The notes under the pieces were generated by a model. It made no database searches. It worked only from the letters and a program-made list of their open reading frames with translations, and had not been told where the DNA came from. Source: Triplophysa rosa (taxonomy: Eukaryota > Chordata > Actinopteri > Cypriniformes > Nemacheilidae). From it: a stretch of 64,000 nucleotides of DNA. Of this stretch, positions 1 through 30,514 are shown in pieces. The stretch lies in the NCBI RefSeq assembly GCF_024868665.1, contig NC_079897.1, positions 2,773,133 through 2,837,132 of the forward strand. The letters are read 5' to 3'. How positions within the stretch are numbered: position 1 is the stretch's first letter; each line of letters opens with the position of its first letter. The position numbers were made by a program, and so were the translations under genes.

Positions 1-933
1 AATATACAAAAACCACTAAGCTTGTGTTATATATTTAGCTGAGTACTTACAATATCTCAAATGTTTCCAACTACTTCATTGTTGAAAACTAAAATCATTG
101 TTGTTTTGATCGTTACAAACTGCACCTTTAAAATTAATTTATTTTTATTTATTTGTGTTTATTATTATAATTTAAGTGCCTTAAACCTATTTCAGTTTAT
201 TTCTGAGGCAACATTTGAACTTTTCTTTTTTTAGTTTTTCCAATAATTTTTAGGAGAATGTTTTATTTGATTTCAATAAACAGAAACATTTTCAAAGTTT
301 TAATTTTAGTAAACTAAAATAACCCTGAATTGTCACTTGACTACTTCAGTTTGTGAACAACAGAGGTTCGAAGGACCGAATGAACCAGATCATAAACGGC
401 GAGATGATTTGATCTTGGATGTTTCGTTTGATCTTTGATGTAGTAAGCTATGTATGAAGAACAAGCCCCAGGTCTAACCTTTCTTGTTTGTGTATTCTGA
501 ATCTTGACAACAGATTTTTAAGGGTACCCTGACTGTGAAGACTTCAAACATTGTAATTGCATTAAAATGGCAAAATTTCTAATAGCGAAGGATTAACAGT
601 TATCAGTAAAAACTTAAACTACTACTTGAAAAAACGCATGTAATACACATGTTAACCTGAGGAGGCCGCCATTACTAGGTCAGTCAGTGATGAATTTTGG
701 TTTTGCCACTTTTACAACAAAATGAAATACAACATTCTATAGATAAAGAAACCACTACTAAGTTCTCTTGTAGATATAATTTGCTGTAAAAAATACATTT
801 GAAATAATATTTCAAAGATGCTTTTTAGTGTATTTTCATAAACACTTAGTCAATTCAAGCTCTAAACAGCCTGACAGTTTTGTGCTGTAAATATAATAAA
901 CCTACGTAAGACACTTACGTTTTCTTAAAACCT

Positions 934-1175
934 ATAGACCGTTTCAGCGGCAACAACATAAACATGCGTTATATGGCCCAATCTTAACTTCCGGTAGACC
1001 TCCGCAAAGAATCAATAACTGTTGAGTAGTTTGAATTTAATTAATATACATTCAAATATTAATATTAATTAATATTCATTTAAATGAAATATAAAATAAA
1101 TTGTTATACTATAACCAAACACAGACCGAAAGTTAACTTCATGCCAGGTGCGTGCGTCCGATGAAACCGTCTATG
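934..1175. mobile_element. foldback MITE, family F1 copy 1
   Basis: The ends read TATAGACCGTTTCAGCGG and, reverse-complemented, CATAGACGGTTTCATCGG. Inside are paired inverted segments around 'cttaacttccggtagacctccgc' flanking an AT-rich core. Sister copies lie at 4334-4560, 16688-16926 and 24440-24670. It has no coding capacity. Confidence 0.6.
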
Positions 1176-1820
1176 AAGAATGCGACAGTGATGGATGTCT
1201 TAAATGATTGATTTTTTATTATCAGATGACAGTTTAATGCATAAGCTTACCTTTTTGACAGGATTGTCTTTATTTTCATGTACAATTCGATTGTTATCTC
1301 CTTTAATATCCTCAACGTTCATGTTTTCCTTTACGTTTAAATTGAAAATGCTGAACGTAATATATTTATCTCGTTTTAAGAAAATAAGTTGCACGCTAAT
1401 CCTTGTCACACAAACAACTTTTTTTCTAAAAACTTTGACATTTACACAGTTTATGTTAAACATATATATATAGCCAATTCCGGGGTTGAATAGTCGAGTA
1501 CCCTTTAAAGCTGAAGTTTGTCATTTTGTTATAAATAAGCTGTTGGTGTGTTGAATTCCTTTGTGCAAACACTACAGCCTTGTTGCACTACCCAAACATT
1601 ATTTTGTTTGTTGGAAACTCGACCAAACAGACAAAGCAATATTGTCTCAGTGAGTGGCGTGAGTTTGGGTCTGGACTGTCTTTTTATCTGACCCTTGGAA
1701 GAACAAGAAGTGTAATTATTGTTTTTGCAGTTCTGTTTGTTGATGCTAGTGGTGCAGAAATAACCGTTTCGGTCAGATAGTCTTAGTATGAAATATTTGA
1801 AGTGTTTGTAAATATGCAAT

Positions 1821-2220
1821 ACTTTAAAGGTTCGGTGCATGAAATTTAGCGACATCTAGCGGTGAGGTTGCGAATTGCAACCAACGGCTCACTCCACCCC
1901 TCCCTTTCGAAGCACTACGGTGGCTGACACAGCGCTAAGATGTCGTCACGTTTTTGCTTCTTTGCTGAAGGAGATAACTTATTTAGGAAACGCGCTCTGT
2001 AGAGCAGTTTGTCCCTTTAGGGCTACTGTAGAAACAACATGGCGGATTCCATGTAAGGGGACCCGCGGTGTATGTAGATAGAAATAGCTCATTTTAAGGT
2101 AATAAAAACATAAAGTTTCATTATGTAAGGTCTTTAAACACCTCTGAACACATAGTTATGTATATTATATTGCATTTCTGTCATTAGATCCTCCAAAAAA
2201 TGACACACTGGACCTTTAAG
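1821..2220. repeat. dispersed repeat with TTAAAGGT-type inverted ends
   Basis: It starts near 'ctttaaaggttcggtg' and ends 'acactggacctttaag', an imperfect inverted pair. The 'gcgacatctagcggtgagg' body resembles a repeat common in teleost genomes. The short ORF across it is not a gene. Confidence 0.45.
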
Positions 2221-4333
2221 TATGTGTAGCAAGATTTCTCTAGACGTCTGGTTACCTGTTAACTCAAGTGCACTGGAACGGTTTACTGCATGTGTTGCTT
2301 TTATAATTGAGTTGGGTTACACTAACCTTTTGCAACACATTAAACATAAACACCTTATTTAAGAGATAACGCCTATGAATTCATAACATTGTTAGCTAGC
2401 ATCTCTCATTAAACCCGAGCCTTGAGCTAAAAGGTCAGAACATTAAATTCTCCGGAGTTGCAGTCTTCACACACCTTGAACGTTCACTCATCTTTTATAC
2501 ATTAAACGTCGTAGAAGTGTGAAGGCTTTTAATCATCCGGGTCATTGTAAAGAGCGGGCTAAACTTTCGCTGCCATGGTTTTATCCCTCCGCCTTTGAGT
2601 TTGATTGGGCCGGACAGCTGGTCCGGGCACTGGAGTCGCGGTGCGGCTGGTATCCAGCGTCTGATATTTACTGAAGCATCAGCCCGGTAAGTCCAGAAGC
2701 TTAAAGCCCGTGCTGTGTTCAGCGGAGGATATTCTGTCCTCTCTTTACACCTAATCTCCAAAGCTACGAGATGCTCACTGGAGTTTCCAACACCTTCAGA
2801 TGAGCACGCAGGTGTGCGGGTCTTATTTTTGCACTGAGGTGAAGCACAAAGGTTTTAGCAACAGTTCACCCAAAAGTTACAATTCTGTCATCCTTCCAAT
2901 GTCATTACAAACCCTTTTGACCTTTTGAAATTGACGTCTTTCCTCGAATATTTTATATGCGTTTCCTTTTAATGAACACTTGTGGGTGTTTGTGATGAAT
3001 TATTGGACACGTAATTGACCTTTAGTGTTAATTTATGACTCTGGCACGGTTTTGTAAACACTAACAGGATTTACATGTGTTTACAATAGAAGCTTCACGA
3101 AGGAGCGCCGTGGCTCCAGAACGTCTTTTTTATCCGTTTTATTGGAGCGCTTGCTTTCCAAAACATCTCATCGTTTATTCATACGCCGTCCAAACCCCAG
3201 CTGCTCCCCGACCATCGCTCTCCAACTGTGTCAGAATATCAGTGGACATGTTTTCCATCTGCTCCCCCCGCAACCTTTTTTTAATTTGCGATTTGCAATT
3301 TAAAACATCTTTTGATTGGCCCACAGACGTTTGCAGGCTTCTGTTGCTTTCGCCGACACGGGTTTGTTGGATATTTGTAAATAAACGTTGGCTCGTGGAA
3401 AGACTTTTCTTGAAAGTCAAATTGAGAATGATGCAAGCGTTGCTGCAGTGGGGAAGAGAGAGACGGATGGTGGCCCGGGGGGATGATGCCCACACATATT
3501 TTACTCAACACGTTGTTGAACTTGCTTCTTTCAAACCTCTTAACACTCTGAATACACGGCGAGAGGAGCGAGTGCTGTTAAAGCCTGTATTTCAGTGGCA
3601 ATACATAAATAACACTCGATACGGCGGGAGTTGATGTCAGTGACGTACAGTATGGAATATGATGTTTGTGCTGTGTTAAAGTGGAATACAGTCCTTCACG
3701 GAAGAAATACTTGAAAAATGCCTTTGTTTCTTCAGCGGAGTGTCTGTGAAATATTAAAGTCTGGCCTGAGGGCAGAAGAGTTTAAAAATATTGATCAGTA
3801 CTTTAATGTTAGGTACCTGCAGCTCTGCACAAGGAAGTTTGGTTTTCTGTTTCCTTCCAGAACTTATGGCCAAAAAAGCAAATAATGGGAACGGGAAAAA
3901 TGAGAAAGATTTTTCATATATAAAGTATATCAATTTATCTATAGACCAAGGTTATTTTAGTTTACTAAAATTAACATTTTGAAAATGTTTCTGTTAAAAC
4001 TAAATTCGATTTTATTTAATATTATCACATTTTTTCTTAATCTATAGATTTCCTCATCTTTTTATTCTTACTTTTATTGTTATCCCTAAACTATATAATT
4101 CAATCTAGTGATGCAGTATATTTATTTCACTGTAAAGCTGCTTAGCAACATTGTAAACCGTGAAAAGTGCTATACAAATCAACTAGAATGTAATTGAATT
4201 TATATCATTTATTGTTATGTATGTGACAAACAAAACTTCTAATATTGCATATTAAGTTTTTATGTCATTTATGAGGATTTTGTCTGATCAATAGTGGTGA
4301 TATTTAATCACCACATTTTTTACCCACATGTAC

Positions 4334-4560
4334 AGCGGATTGTTTCATTGGACGCAGAGCCCGGCCCAAAGTTACCATCCAGTCTGTGTTTGGTATTTTG
4401 AATTTAATTGATTAATATTCATTTATATTTTATTCTATGTATAGCGTATTAAATTAAAATACTACTCGGTAGTTATTGATTCCTTGCGGAGGTTTACTGG
4501 AAGTTACGTTTGGGCCACATAACGTTTGTTTATGTTGTAGCCGCTGAAAAAGTCTATACA
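4334..4560. mobile_element. foldback MITE, family F1 copy 2
   Basis: It shares 'cctccgcaaagaatcaata' (reverse-complemented) and 'tttgggccacataacgtttg' with the other F1 copies. The left end is diverged. Confidence 0.55.
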
Positions 4561-4793
4561 CACACTTACAATATTCACGTCCATGTTTACAATATATGGC
4601 ATTGTGCCCATTTGCCCTTCAAAAATGACCAGATTGCCCAAACCATCCTAATTTTGTGGCCGTTTTTGTGTCATTACCAGATTTATAATTCATCATTAGT
4701 GAATTTGTTTGCTGGATGCAGACGGTGCTTGTAAATAAATGATGGTGCAGTTCATTCACAGTGATTTCATCTCTGTGTTTCTCACCCCTGCAG

Positions 4794-22778
<17,985 letters not shown>

Positions 22779-23504
22779 GGGTTCGCTGTCACTTTTGTGT
22801 TGCTATATGACACGATCTTTGGATCTCTCTTCTAAGCAACTTTCAAGCACAGGTTTGGGGTCGGACACTCACTTAATGTCGCTAAGCTTTGAGTGGATTT
22901 ACAGAAAAACGAAATACTCTTCACCGTCCGAGTGGAGAAATATATATTCTATACATCTCACTCTGAGAGTGTTACAGCTTTTGTATTTCAAAAGAGACAA
23001 AAGGTGTAAATGTGTTCTTTTCACCTCGCTGGACATATTCATACGACGGAGCAGGTTTTTTTAAGCCATTCCTAAAGTGACGCTCACCGAGGGTCGCTCA
23101 CACGTACAGTGTTTTCTTTCTTTTTTTATCAAGAAATAGATTAGTGCCCCCCTAGTTGTCGGTGCTGTGATGTAAGTGAGTGGTTTTATTCTTTTACAGG
23201 ATTAGTTTCTGCCCAGATACAGGATATGATATGGAAAGCATGTCGGGTATTCTGAGCGGGTCCGATTCGTGCATTGATAATCCTTCATCTTCTGCGTGAT
23301 ATTGATGCATTATTCCCCGCCGTGATTTACATACAAACACGGACCTCTGCAGAATATGAATTTTTAGCCGCACGGATACAGATTCCCTGTCAGAACAGAA
23401 TGACGTCTTGTTTTTACTGGTAATACATCTCATTTATAATCAAATTTAGACCCAACAGGGCATCTGGCGGTACACAGCGTCTACTTTGACCGACAATATA
23501 GACA

Positions 23505-23801
23505 CTGTATGTGTTAACGGCCCTTGTGTTTGCATAATGTATGTCTGTGTGCTGTGCATGTTTATTTTGTATTTACAAACACATTTACATATATTCATAT
23601 ATTTAAGAAAAATATGAAAATGAATAAACATTTATATGTCATTTAAATTATTGGTAAATATAAATAAAGACATGTTAATATTTCCTAAATATGTATACAT
23701 ATACGTGTATGTGTTTGTAAATACAAAACGAATATGCACAGCACACAGACATATATTAACTTTTATTCTAGATGTAATTTATCGCGATTAATCGTTTGAC
23801 A
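23505..23801 (-). mobile_element. GGGCTGTCAAA / ATTAATCGCGATTAATCG element
   Basis: On minus it begins CTGTCAAACGATTAATCGCG and continues through 'tatgtctgtgtgctgtgca'-type sequence. It is the same family as 47088-47360. It lies in the presumed csmd3 3'UTR. Confidence 0.6.
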
Positions 23802-24439
23802 GACCGAGTTCTGTCACATCAATCCAGTATTGCTTTAAACTTTCTGACCTCCCGCTTATCCAGATGATGCTCAACATTCAGATGTGAATTTATCAACACA
23901 CATTTCTTATGAGGAACAAAGTTATCGTTGCCATTACATGCGCTTGTTTCAAAGGTGAAGTTTGTGATTTTTGTCTTAATATTTTTTCTCATATTCCAGA
24001 TTAATGTGCAGCTGTATATACTGTAAACTGGAGTTTTAACACTGTGGCCGTGTGACGCTTTTAAAACATTCTTCTGCTTTTTTTTTGAGAGTCCTAAAGA
24101 CGCGTTTGTAGCCGCATTGATACGCTGCTTAACTATTTTTAACGTGAACTTTAAATGTGGCGGTTTCGATGCGTGGCGCTTCAATGAATTGTTCATCGTA
24201 ATAGAGTAACTTTTAAAAAGAGCACAGTGGACACACAGGAATGAGTAACTTCTGATCGATTGTGCAAAAACAATTCAAGTGATCTTTGTTTTTGCAGTTC
24301 TGTTTGTTGCCACTAGTGGCGCAAAAATGACACACTTCACCTTTAAATCTGCAATCTGTAACTTTTTTAGGTCGAAAATAAACAAATCTTAGTCATTGAG
24401 CAAGTACATACATATCAGTTTGATGTTTTTTGACTTCAC

Positions 24440-24670
24440 GCCACGTTTAGACGGTTTGATCAGACACACACGCCTGTCCTGAAGTTAACTTCCGGTCTGT
24501 GTTTTGTTATAATATAACAATTTATTTTATTTTATATTCATATTAATTTATATTAATATTTTATTGTATATTAATTGTATTAAATGGATTTAAAACTCCT
24601 CAACTATTATTGATTCTTTGCGGAGTTAAGTTTGGGCCACATAACGTTTGTTGTTGCCGCTAAGTCTATA
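24440..24670. mobile_element. foldback MITE, family F1 copy 4
   Basis: Shares 'gaagttaacttccggtctg' and 'gtttgggccacataacgttt' with the other F1 copies. It lies in the presumed csmd3 3'UTR. Confidence 0.6.
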
Positions 24671-25408
24671 AAAATAAGTCATGTGCAATTTTATGTTTTA
24701 AACAGAGATGGCGATAGAGAGACAAATGTTGAATTGCAGATTTAAAAAAATAAGAAAATTAACTTGTCAAGTATGTACACCCATTGAGTTATACATTATG
24801 ATTTAAGATTTATATTGAATATTGAAAAATGTGTAATTATTCAAGAAAATTTCCCATTTTGTTTATTTACTTTGTAATCACATTTCACATCTGGGTAATG
24901 GCAGAATTCAATTATTATTACATTACCTTCATTTCTTCACTCATAATAGTGCCTTGTATAATATTTCATGGTGTTTTTGGAAATAAAGGTTTCCGTTTGT
25001 TTATTTATTTACAAGATCAGCTGCAGTAACTAATTTTTAAATTGTTCTGCGTTACTTTAAAGGGAAAAAGTTCACGTTTGCACATACCTGCCAAATATAA
25101 TCAGATATAGCATCATTGCTATGTTTGAAATGTTTGTGTCGCTGCCCATGTTGTCTTTGTGTTAACAACTTGTATATTTATACAGATTTTTGTTTTTTAT
25201 TCAGTTGAGCGGTGTTGTCGTGCCGTATATTTGGTTCTCACTATTCTTGTTAGTGATACTGAATATAAAAACACTGTCAAAGATTTAGGATTGCTTTTAA
25301 ACATGGACTCCTTCATATGGGTCCACCATTCTTGTAAATACGTTCATAAAAAATGTACATATATTTAACATTTTTGAAAAGAGTTCTATTTTTGTGAGAA
25401 ATTTGTAA

Positions 25409-25459
25409 AATAAAAGGTTATGTACATATACTCATTTGTAAATGCCATTTACAAATAAA
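25409..25459 (+). terminator. polyadenylation signals, probable csmd3 end
   Basis: Two AATAAA hexamers (25409-25414, 25454-25459), followed by T-rich sequence. Confidence 0.45.
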
Positions 25460-26289
25460 AAGTCATTTGCTTTTCTAAATTTTCTGGAATCTTTCTTTTG
25501 TTTTTTATGATGACTTCAAGTTCAAGTGAAAGATGAAGGCTGGGTCTGAATAAAAAAACAAGTAGGAAGGCATTAATAATGGTATAGATATCCCATAATC
25601 CTGTGTGTGCAGTTTAGTGATTGGTGGAAATAAACAGCAACTAATGGAGAGGTCAAAACAATACACTAAATTGAGATTTTTAGTTTAGGAAATTTTGCTT
25701 CAGTGTTTATAAATCAAACAAAATGTTTGACTTCTGTATGTGGAGCTTTAAACTGGCTGTAGGACCAGAGATGTGATCAAATATTGATGAGGGATGGAAA
25801 TTGAGCGAGTGAAACTGCCAGTTTACTGCCGGTGATGGGAATATAAACAGTCGAGGTTGATCAAATGGAGCGTGATACACACGAGACTCAGTCGGGACAA
25901 TTTGCACTGCCCCTTGTAGATGCAATTCACCAAATTAAAAGAGAAAGAGTGCAAATTAAGGCAGAGAGCAGCTTGCAGACGACGTACGTAATGTGAGAGA
26001 AAATGGTGTGGGACCAACAATTAAACAGAAATGTCTTGACTTCGGTTTCACTCGGCGACCAACAAGCCATAGCTTCGTTTCAAAATATAGTGCTGCCATG
26101 TACCGTCGCAGAAAAAAATGAGAGAGAGCATTCCAAATTTGCATTTAATCATCATTTCTATCTGTTGAATTTCAACTAAATCAAACCTGACATAAAGTCA
26201 TCCAACAGCAATGTGAAAGACCGACAGCATGACAAGACGTATGGAAACTGTAATAAAGATCCAGGTTATCACATAAAAAATTGTTTTTG

Positions 26290-26400
26290 AACGTTTCCTA
26301 AATACATGTAGAAATATGACTGTTGTATTGCTTAAAAGTGAAGATGAACTTGTTTTCTTTGTAGTATTTGAGGTCTTGAAAAAATAGAGCATATTTTCTG
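26290..26400. repeat. dispersed repeat also at 19300-19410
   Basis: Shares 'tgactgttgtattgcttaaa' and 'aacttgttttcttt' with 19300-19410. A linked 'ttagcagctcacaga' segment follows both copies (19453, 26677). Confidence 0.6.
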
Positions 26401-27309
26401 TTATTTTGACCTGTTTCTCCGCTCTTGCTGTTATTCAGAGAAATTTCGCAGCTCGAGCTATAGTCTAACGCAGCTTTTCTTACTCTTTCACTGTATGTGA
26501 TGAAATAATTTAACTTAATACATCTAAGCGTAATTACTGTATATATATATAAATATATTTAGAATATATTTTAGTACAAAAGTTTTAGTGAATCGTGATT
26601 TGTTCGTCAAAATGTTCGTACGCAGGTTTCACGCACAAATTTGTGCGCACGCATGCTTAGTTAATGAGACCAAATGTTAGCAGCTCACAGAACGAAACAC
26701 AAATGATCATTTTACCTAAACGCATAAAAAGTCAATTGAAATGGTCTCTTATTTTTTTCTGCGGCTGTAGGTGAGTAACTACTTAATATCTGAATTGACA
26801 GTAAACAAATACACCAGAAATATCAAATTTTAGTTTTTTTTCAGCCTCTTGCTTTTGTTTGGAGATTTCTAGTTTCATCGTTTGATCCGAAGACCGGCGC
26901 AGGTGAAACTGATGACTGTTCCATTAAACCAGAGGTGATGAGATCCTGAGCACATGACAAACCCATCACACATCAAAACCTTTCAAAACTGTCTTCTCTC
27001 GCCTCACACACAGATGTGCACCATGCACACTTCTTGAACTGATAATGTGACAGAAATGTGACGGGTTGTCATGGTGACCAACAACCAAGAGTTTATTTAT
27101 TCTAGATATTTTTCTGTATTTTTAAACGATTCTGACAGCACGCTTTGCTTAGCTGTTAATGGGTCAAGGACAAATATTAAGGATAATATGTTGGAAAGGA
27201 GATTTTTTTTTTAAAGTTACCCTGGAGTGCTCTACAATATTGTCATTGATTAATTTAAATTTAATTGAATAATTAAAAGTTAATTTTAAAAATAAATAAG
27301 CGTTTCAAG

Positions 27310-27961
27310 CAGGGGCGTAGCCAGAACTTTTTTTTAGAGGTGTCCAGGTAAGACCCAGTGATTTTATTAGGGTGACCAAAAAATCCTTACAGACTGAAAT
27401 TCTTTAACTTCTACTGTAATTTACACCAATTCTTCATTACACATAGTTTGCTGGTCAAAAACATACACAAAGAACGTAAAGTAAACAATTTATTCGCAAT
27501 GCTTTCATGTGCTAACATTATTTTAAAATAATTTGCTAGCTATCATTTGCAGTAAGTTAGCATTTTTTATAGAAAATAAACATTGCAGTACCCCAAATTA
27601 AACTGTAATTAATGAATGGAATCCAGTTAAACAAGACTGATTTTACCGACCTGATCCTTCTGCTCGCGGTGAACTTCCATGGTACACAGACAGTACGCTG
27701 TCACGAAGCGGTTAGCAGCTGTTCAGCTATAGCGCTCAGACTGTTTGCGTCAGTGCATCAGCGTATGACATCATATTAACGCGAGAGTAATGTTCTCACG
27801 TTACTTTCAGTGCATACGCTAAATGATCTGCGCAGCACTCCGTAAACTCCGACAGGCGCATCTTAAAACTGCTTCGCACAACAGAGGTGGCCAGATAGGT
27901 GGCCATCCATCATTCAGGGGTAGCCGTGGCCACCCATGGCCACCATGTAGCTACGACCCTG
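27310..27961. mobile_element. 652-bp hAT-type non-autonomous element
   Basis: Ends CAGGGGCGTAGCCAG and, reverse-complemented, CAGGGTCGTAGCTAC. It is flanked by a perfect 8-bp target duplication GTTTCAAG (27302-27309, 27962-27969). It has no transposase ORF. Confidence 0.85.
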
Positions 27962-28010
27962 GTTTCAAGGTATAATAAAGAAAGATGGACTCGGCATGTA
28001 AAAGTAATGC

Positions 28011-28309
28011 TTAAAGGGACAGTTCACCTAAAATGAAAATTCTGTCATTTTTCATCCTCATGTCATTCCAAACCTGTTTGATGTTCTTTCTTCTGCACAA
28101 CACAAAAGATAATACTTTGAAGAATGTTGGTAACCAAACAACACTGACCCCCATTGACTTCCACTGTATGAATACAAAACAACGGAGACATTTCTCAAAA
28201 TATCTTCTTTTGTGTTCCACAGAAGAAAGAGTCATATACAGTTTTGGGACAACAAGAGGGTGAATAAAAGATGACAGAATTTTTATTTCCGGGTGAACTT
28301 TTACTTTAA
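28011..28309. mobile_element. MITE, TTAAAGGGATAGTTCACC family, nearly full length
   Basis: Starts TTAAAGGGACAGTTCACC and ends GGGTGAACTTTTACTTTAA. The two halves are complementary (aagaatgttggt... / ...aaaatatcttcttttg). ORFs crossing it are by-products. Confidence 0.75.
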
Positions 28310-28340
28310 CACGTTGGTCAGGGTCAGGTGAACCCAAACC

Positions 28341-28568
28341 ACTCTCTTGAAAATAAAGGTGCTTAAAAGGTTCTTCGCAGCGATGCCATAGAAGAACCAT
28401 TTTTGCTTCCACAAAGAACCATTCAGCCAAAGGTCTTCTTACTTTTATATGATCTGAAGAACCTTTTTTCGCCACGAAGAACCTTTTGTGAAACAGAAAG
28501 GTTCTTCAGATGTTAAAGCTTCTTTGTGGAACCAAAAGGTTTTTTTTAAGCATCTTTTTATAAGAGTG
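28341..28568. mobile_element. foldback repeat with aaggttcttc motifs
   Basis: The left part 'aataaaggtgcttaaaaggt' pairs with the right part 'ttaagcatctttttataaga'. Many 'agaaccatt' and 'aaggttctt' units lie between. It is a common-looking short cyprinid DNA repeat. Confidence 0.55.
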
Positions 28569-29010
28569 CAGCCTCATTATAAAATCCTTTCAAGTAATCG
28601 AGATCTTTTTTGCGCATCCCCCGATGTCTTTGCCTCCTTACAAAAAGTGCGTCCCGTATGGTTTTCGTTTTAAATGATACCGTCGTCATAAAATAACAAC
28701 ACTGCTGCTATTGAAACAACAACAATAGAGCGAAGGCAGCAGGCAAAAACAGTAATTTCCCAAGCAACCTATTGCATAACAGCAAACACAGCTCCACTCG
28801 CTCTGCAATCATACCTCGCAGGGTTATTACTCACGCAGAGAATATCTTTAATCTGATGACGACGATTGCTGTTTTTCATGAGCCGTATAATTAAATTCAC
28901 AACACATTACTGAGTTGAATTCGAAACCTGCAAACTAGAACTTTGTTGTGATCCACTAGAACGTATGGACGAATTAGAAACGCCCCAATTTCGGCCTAGT
29001 GAGCAAATCC

Positions 29011-29385
29011 ACCCAGATAGCACAATCCATCTGTTTTACGTCTATTTGACGTCTGCATTTACATCTGCAAGACATCTTAAATACATAGTTTGCTCATCTG
29101 CAATACGTCTCGGAGACATCTGAAAGTCTGTAATACGTCTGCTAAAGATCTGGAGATCTGCTGCTTAAAAACATCTGCTAAACATCTTAGAAAGAGCTGT
29201 TGTACATCCATTCTAAATCATAAACATCTTACAGACATCTTCTAGATGTCTATATGACGTCTGACAGCAGACATCTCCGAGACGTATTGCAGATGAGCAA
29301 ACGATGTATTGTAGATGTCTTGCAGATGTAAATGCAGATGTCAAATAGACGTAAACCAGATGTATGTGTGCTATCAGGGCAATCG
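29011..29385. mobile_element. long foldback element with agacatctgc motifs
   Basis: Long inverted arms: 'acgtctatttgacgtctgca' on the left is matched in reverse complement by 'tgcagatgtcaaatagacgt' on the right. The terminal 'gatagcaca' / 'tgtgctatc' pair marks its ends. Confidence 0.65.
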
Positions 29386-30514
29386 TCTTCACACGAAACC
29401 TTTTGTGTGACTTTCTTCTCCGTTCAAGTTTCAATGAAAACGAAGGCGGGAAGCAGTTGGAGAACATTTTCCTGGAGCAGATTGAGGTCTGCGCTTTTCG
29501 CATTGCCATCTGTATCGTTCTCTTCACTGCCGTAATTATCAAGGTAATGGTGCTTATCATGCATAAAATATGAATATCATTTACATAAATCGTCCTTGAT
29601 AAACCAAACATAGTTTGGTCGAGTCGGGATGCTTAAATATTTTAGGTATTGGCGCGAGCTGTGTTATGAATCTGAAGCTGACATTTTCTCCTGACACAAA
29701 ATATTACGGGATAGCAGACTTTGCGGTCCATCATTCCATACTTGACATTTAGGCAGGGTCTACGCTTTAGATTATAGCACGAGCCACTTAAAAAGCCTGA
29801 TAAAATCTGACGGCAGCAAAAATAGAGCTGGTGTCAATGCACTATTTTGAGGTAGCGTTTGTCCCGAATGCAGAAAATGTGTCCCTCAGAGACTAGTGCG
29901 CCACATAATGTACACCCATTACAAGCCTGCAAAACACAGAGAAATCCCACAATACCCGTAGCAACTCGCAGAGATGTTGGCAACCCACGCACACACAAAA
30001 AAATAAAATAAACAGCCAACCTTTCCAAAAACGCAGTCGGTTTACTATCATGTTCTTGAAGCAGTGCACCTGAAAATTGATATTTTTGCTGAACGTCTGC
30101 GCTGCTGGTTTATAAATAATGACGGCGAGCAATGCTTCATAAAAGACAGAAAAGCAGTTCATTTGACTTGCAGTTTTCCTTCACATTTCATGCACATATT
30201 GAAAAACACCATCATTGCTTCTCAAGTATGGGCGTTCAGAAGAACGAATGTGAGTCGCAGCGCCATTAAATAACCGTTTCGATTCGAGTTTTTCTCATCC
30301 AAAGCTTCTCACGCTTCAAAAGACCCGCAAAACAGTCCGGGTTGGACTGCTGGTGTGGTGTTTTATGGAGATTTTTGGCCTAATAGAAGCCTTACGAACA
30401 TTGTCGCTGTCCATTTTTATGTATGGAAAAACAGAACGCGTTTCACAAAAGAAAGAAAATCACATAACAACATGAGGGTGAATAAATGAATGACAGGCTA
30501 GCTGTTCCAGAAAG

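Larger units (their letters stand above)
1..4793 (+). other. csmd3 intron (partial), mostly repeat debris
   Basis: No sushi or CUB exon was found here on the plus strand. The stretch holds two copies of the 240-bp foldback family (934-1175, 4334-4560), a repeat with TTAAAGGT-type ends (about 1821-2220), MITE scraps near 2862-2915 and a SINE/LINE-like 3' tail near 4125-4200. The rest shows nothing I recognise. Confidence 0.6.
22779..25480 (+). other. csmd3: probable csmd3 3' untranslated region
   Basis: After the stop there is no further coding signal. The first good polyadenylation signals are AATAAA at 25409-25414 and 25454-25459, which would give a 3'UTR of about 2.7 kb. It contains two repeat copies (about 23505-23801 and 24440-24670). 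The exact end is inferred; an earlier cleavage site cannot be excluded. Confidence 0.45.

Noticed and set aside
3077..3634. 185-codon open frame on plus
   Set aside because: It sits in a csmd3 intron, matches no domain, overlaps equally long minus-strand frames and has no splice or promoter context; chance openness in a less AT-rich stretch.
25850..26150. Possible transposase fragment from open minus frames
   Set aside because: No recognisable motif on either strand; left as unexplained sequence.
28011..28475. 154-codon minus frame and partner plus frame
   Set aside because: Both are read-throughs of a MITE and an adjacent foldback repeat.
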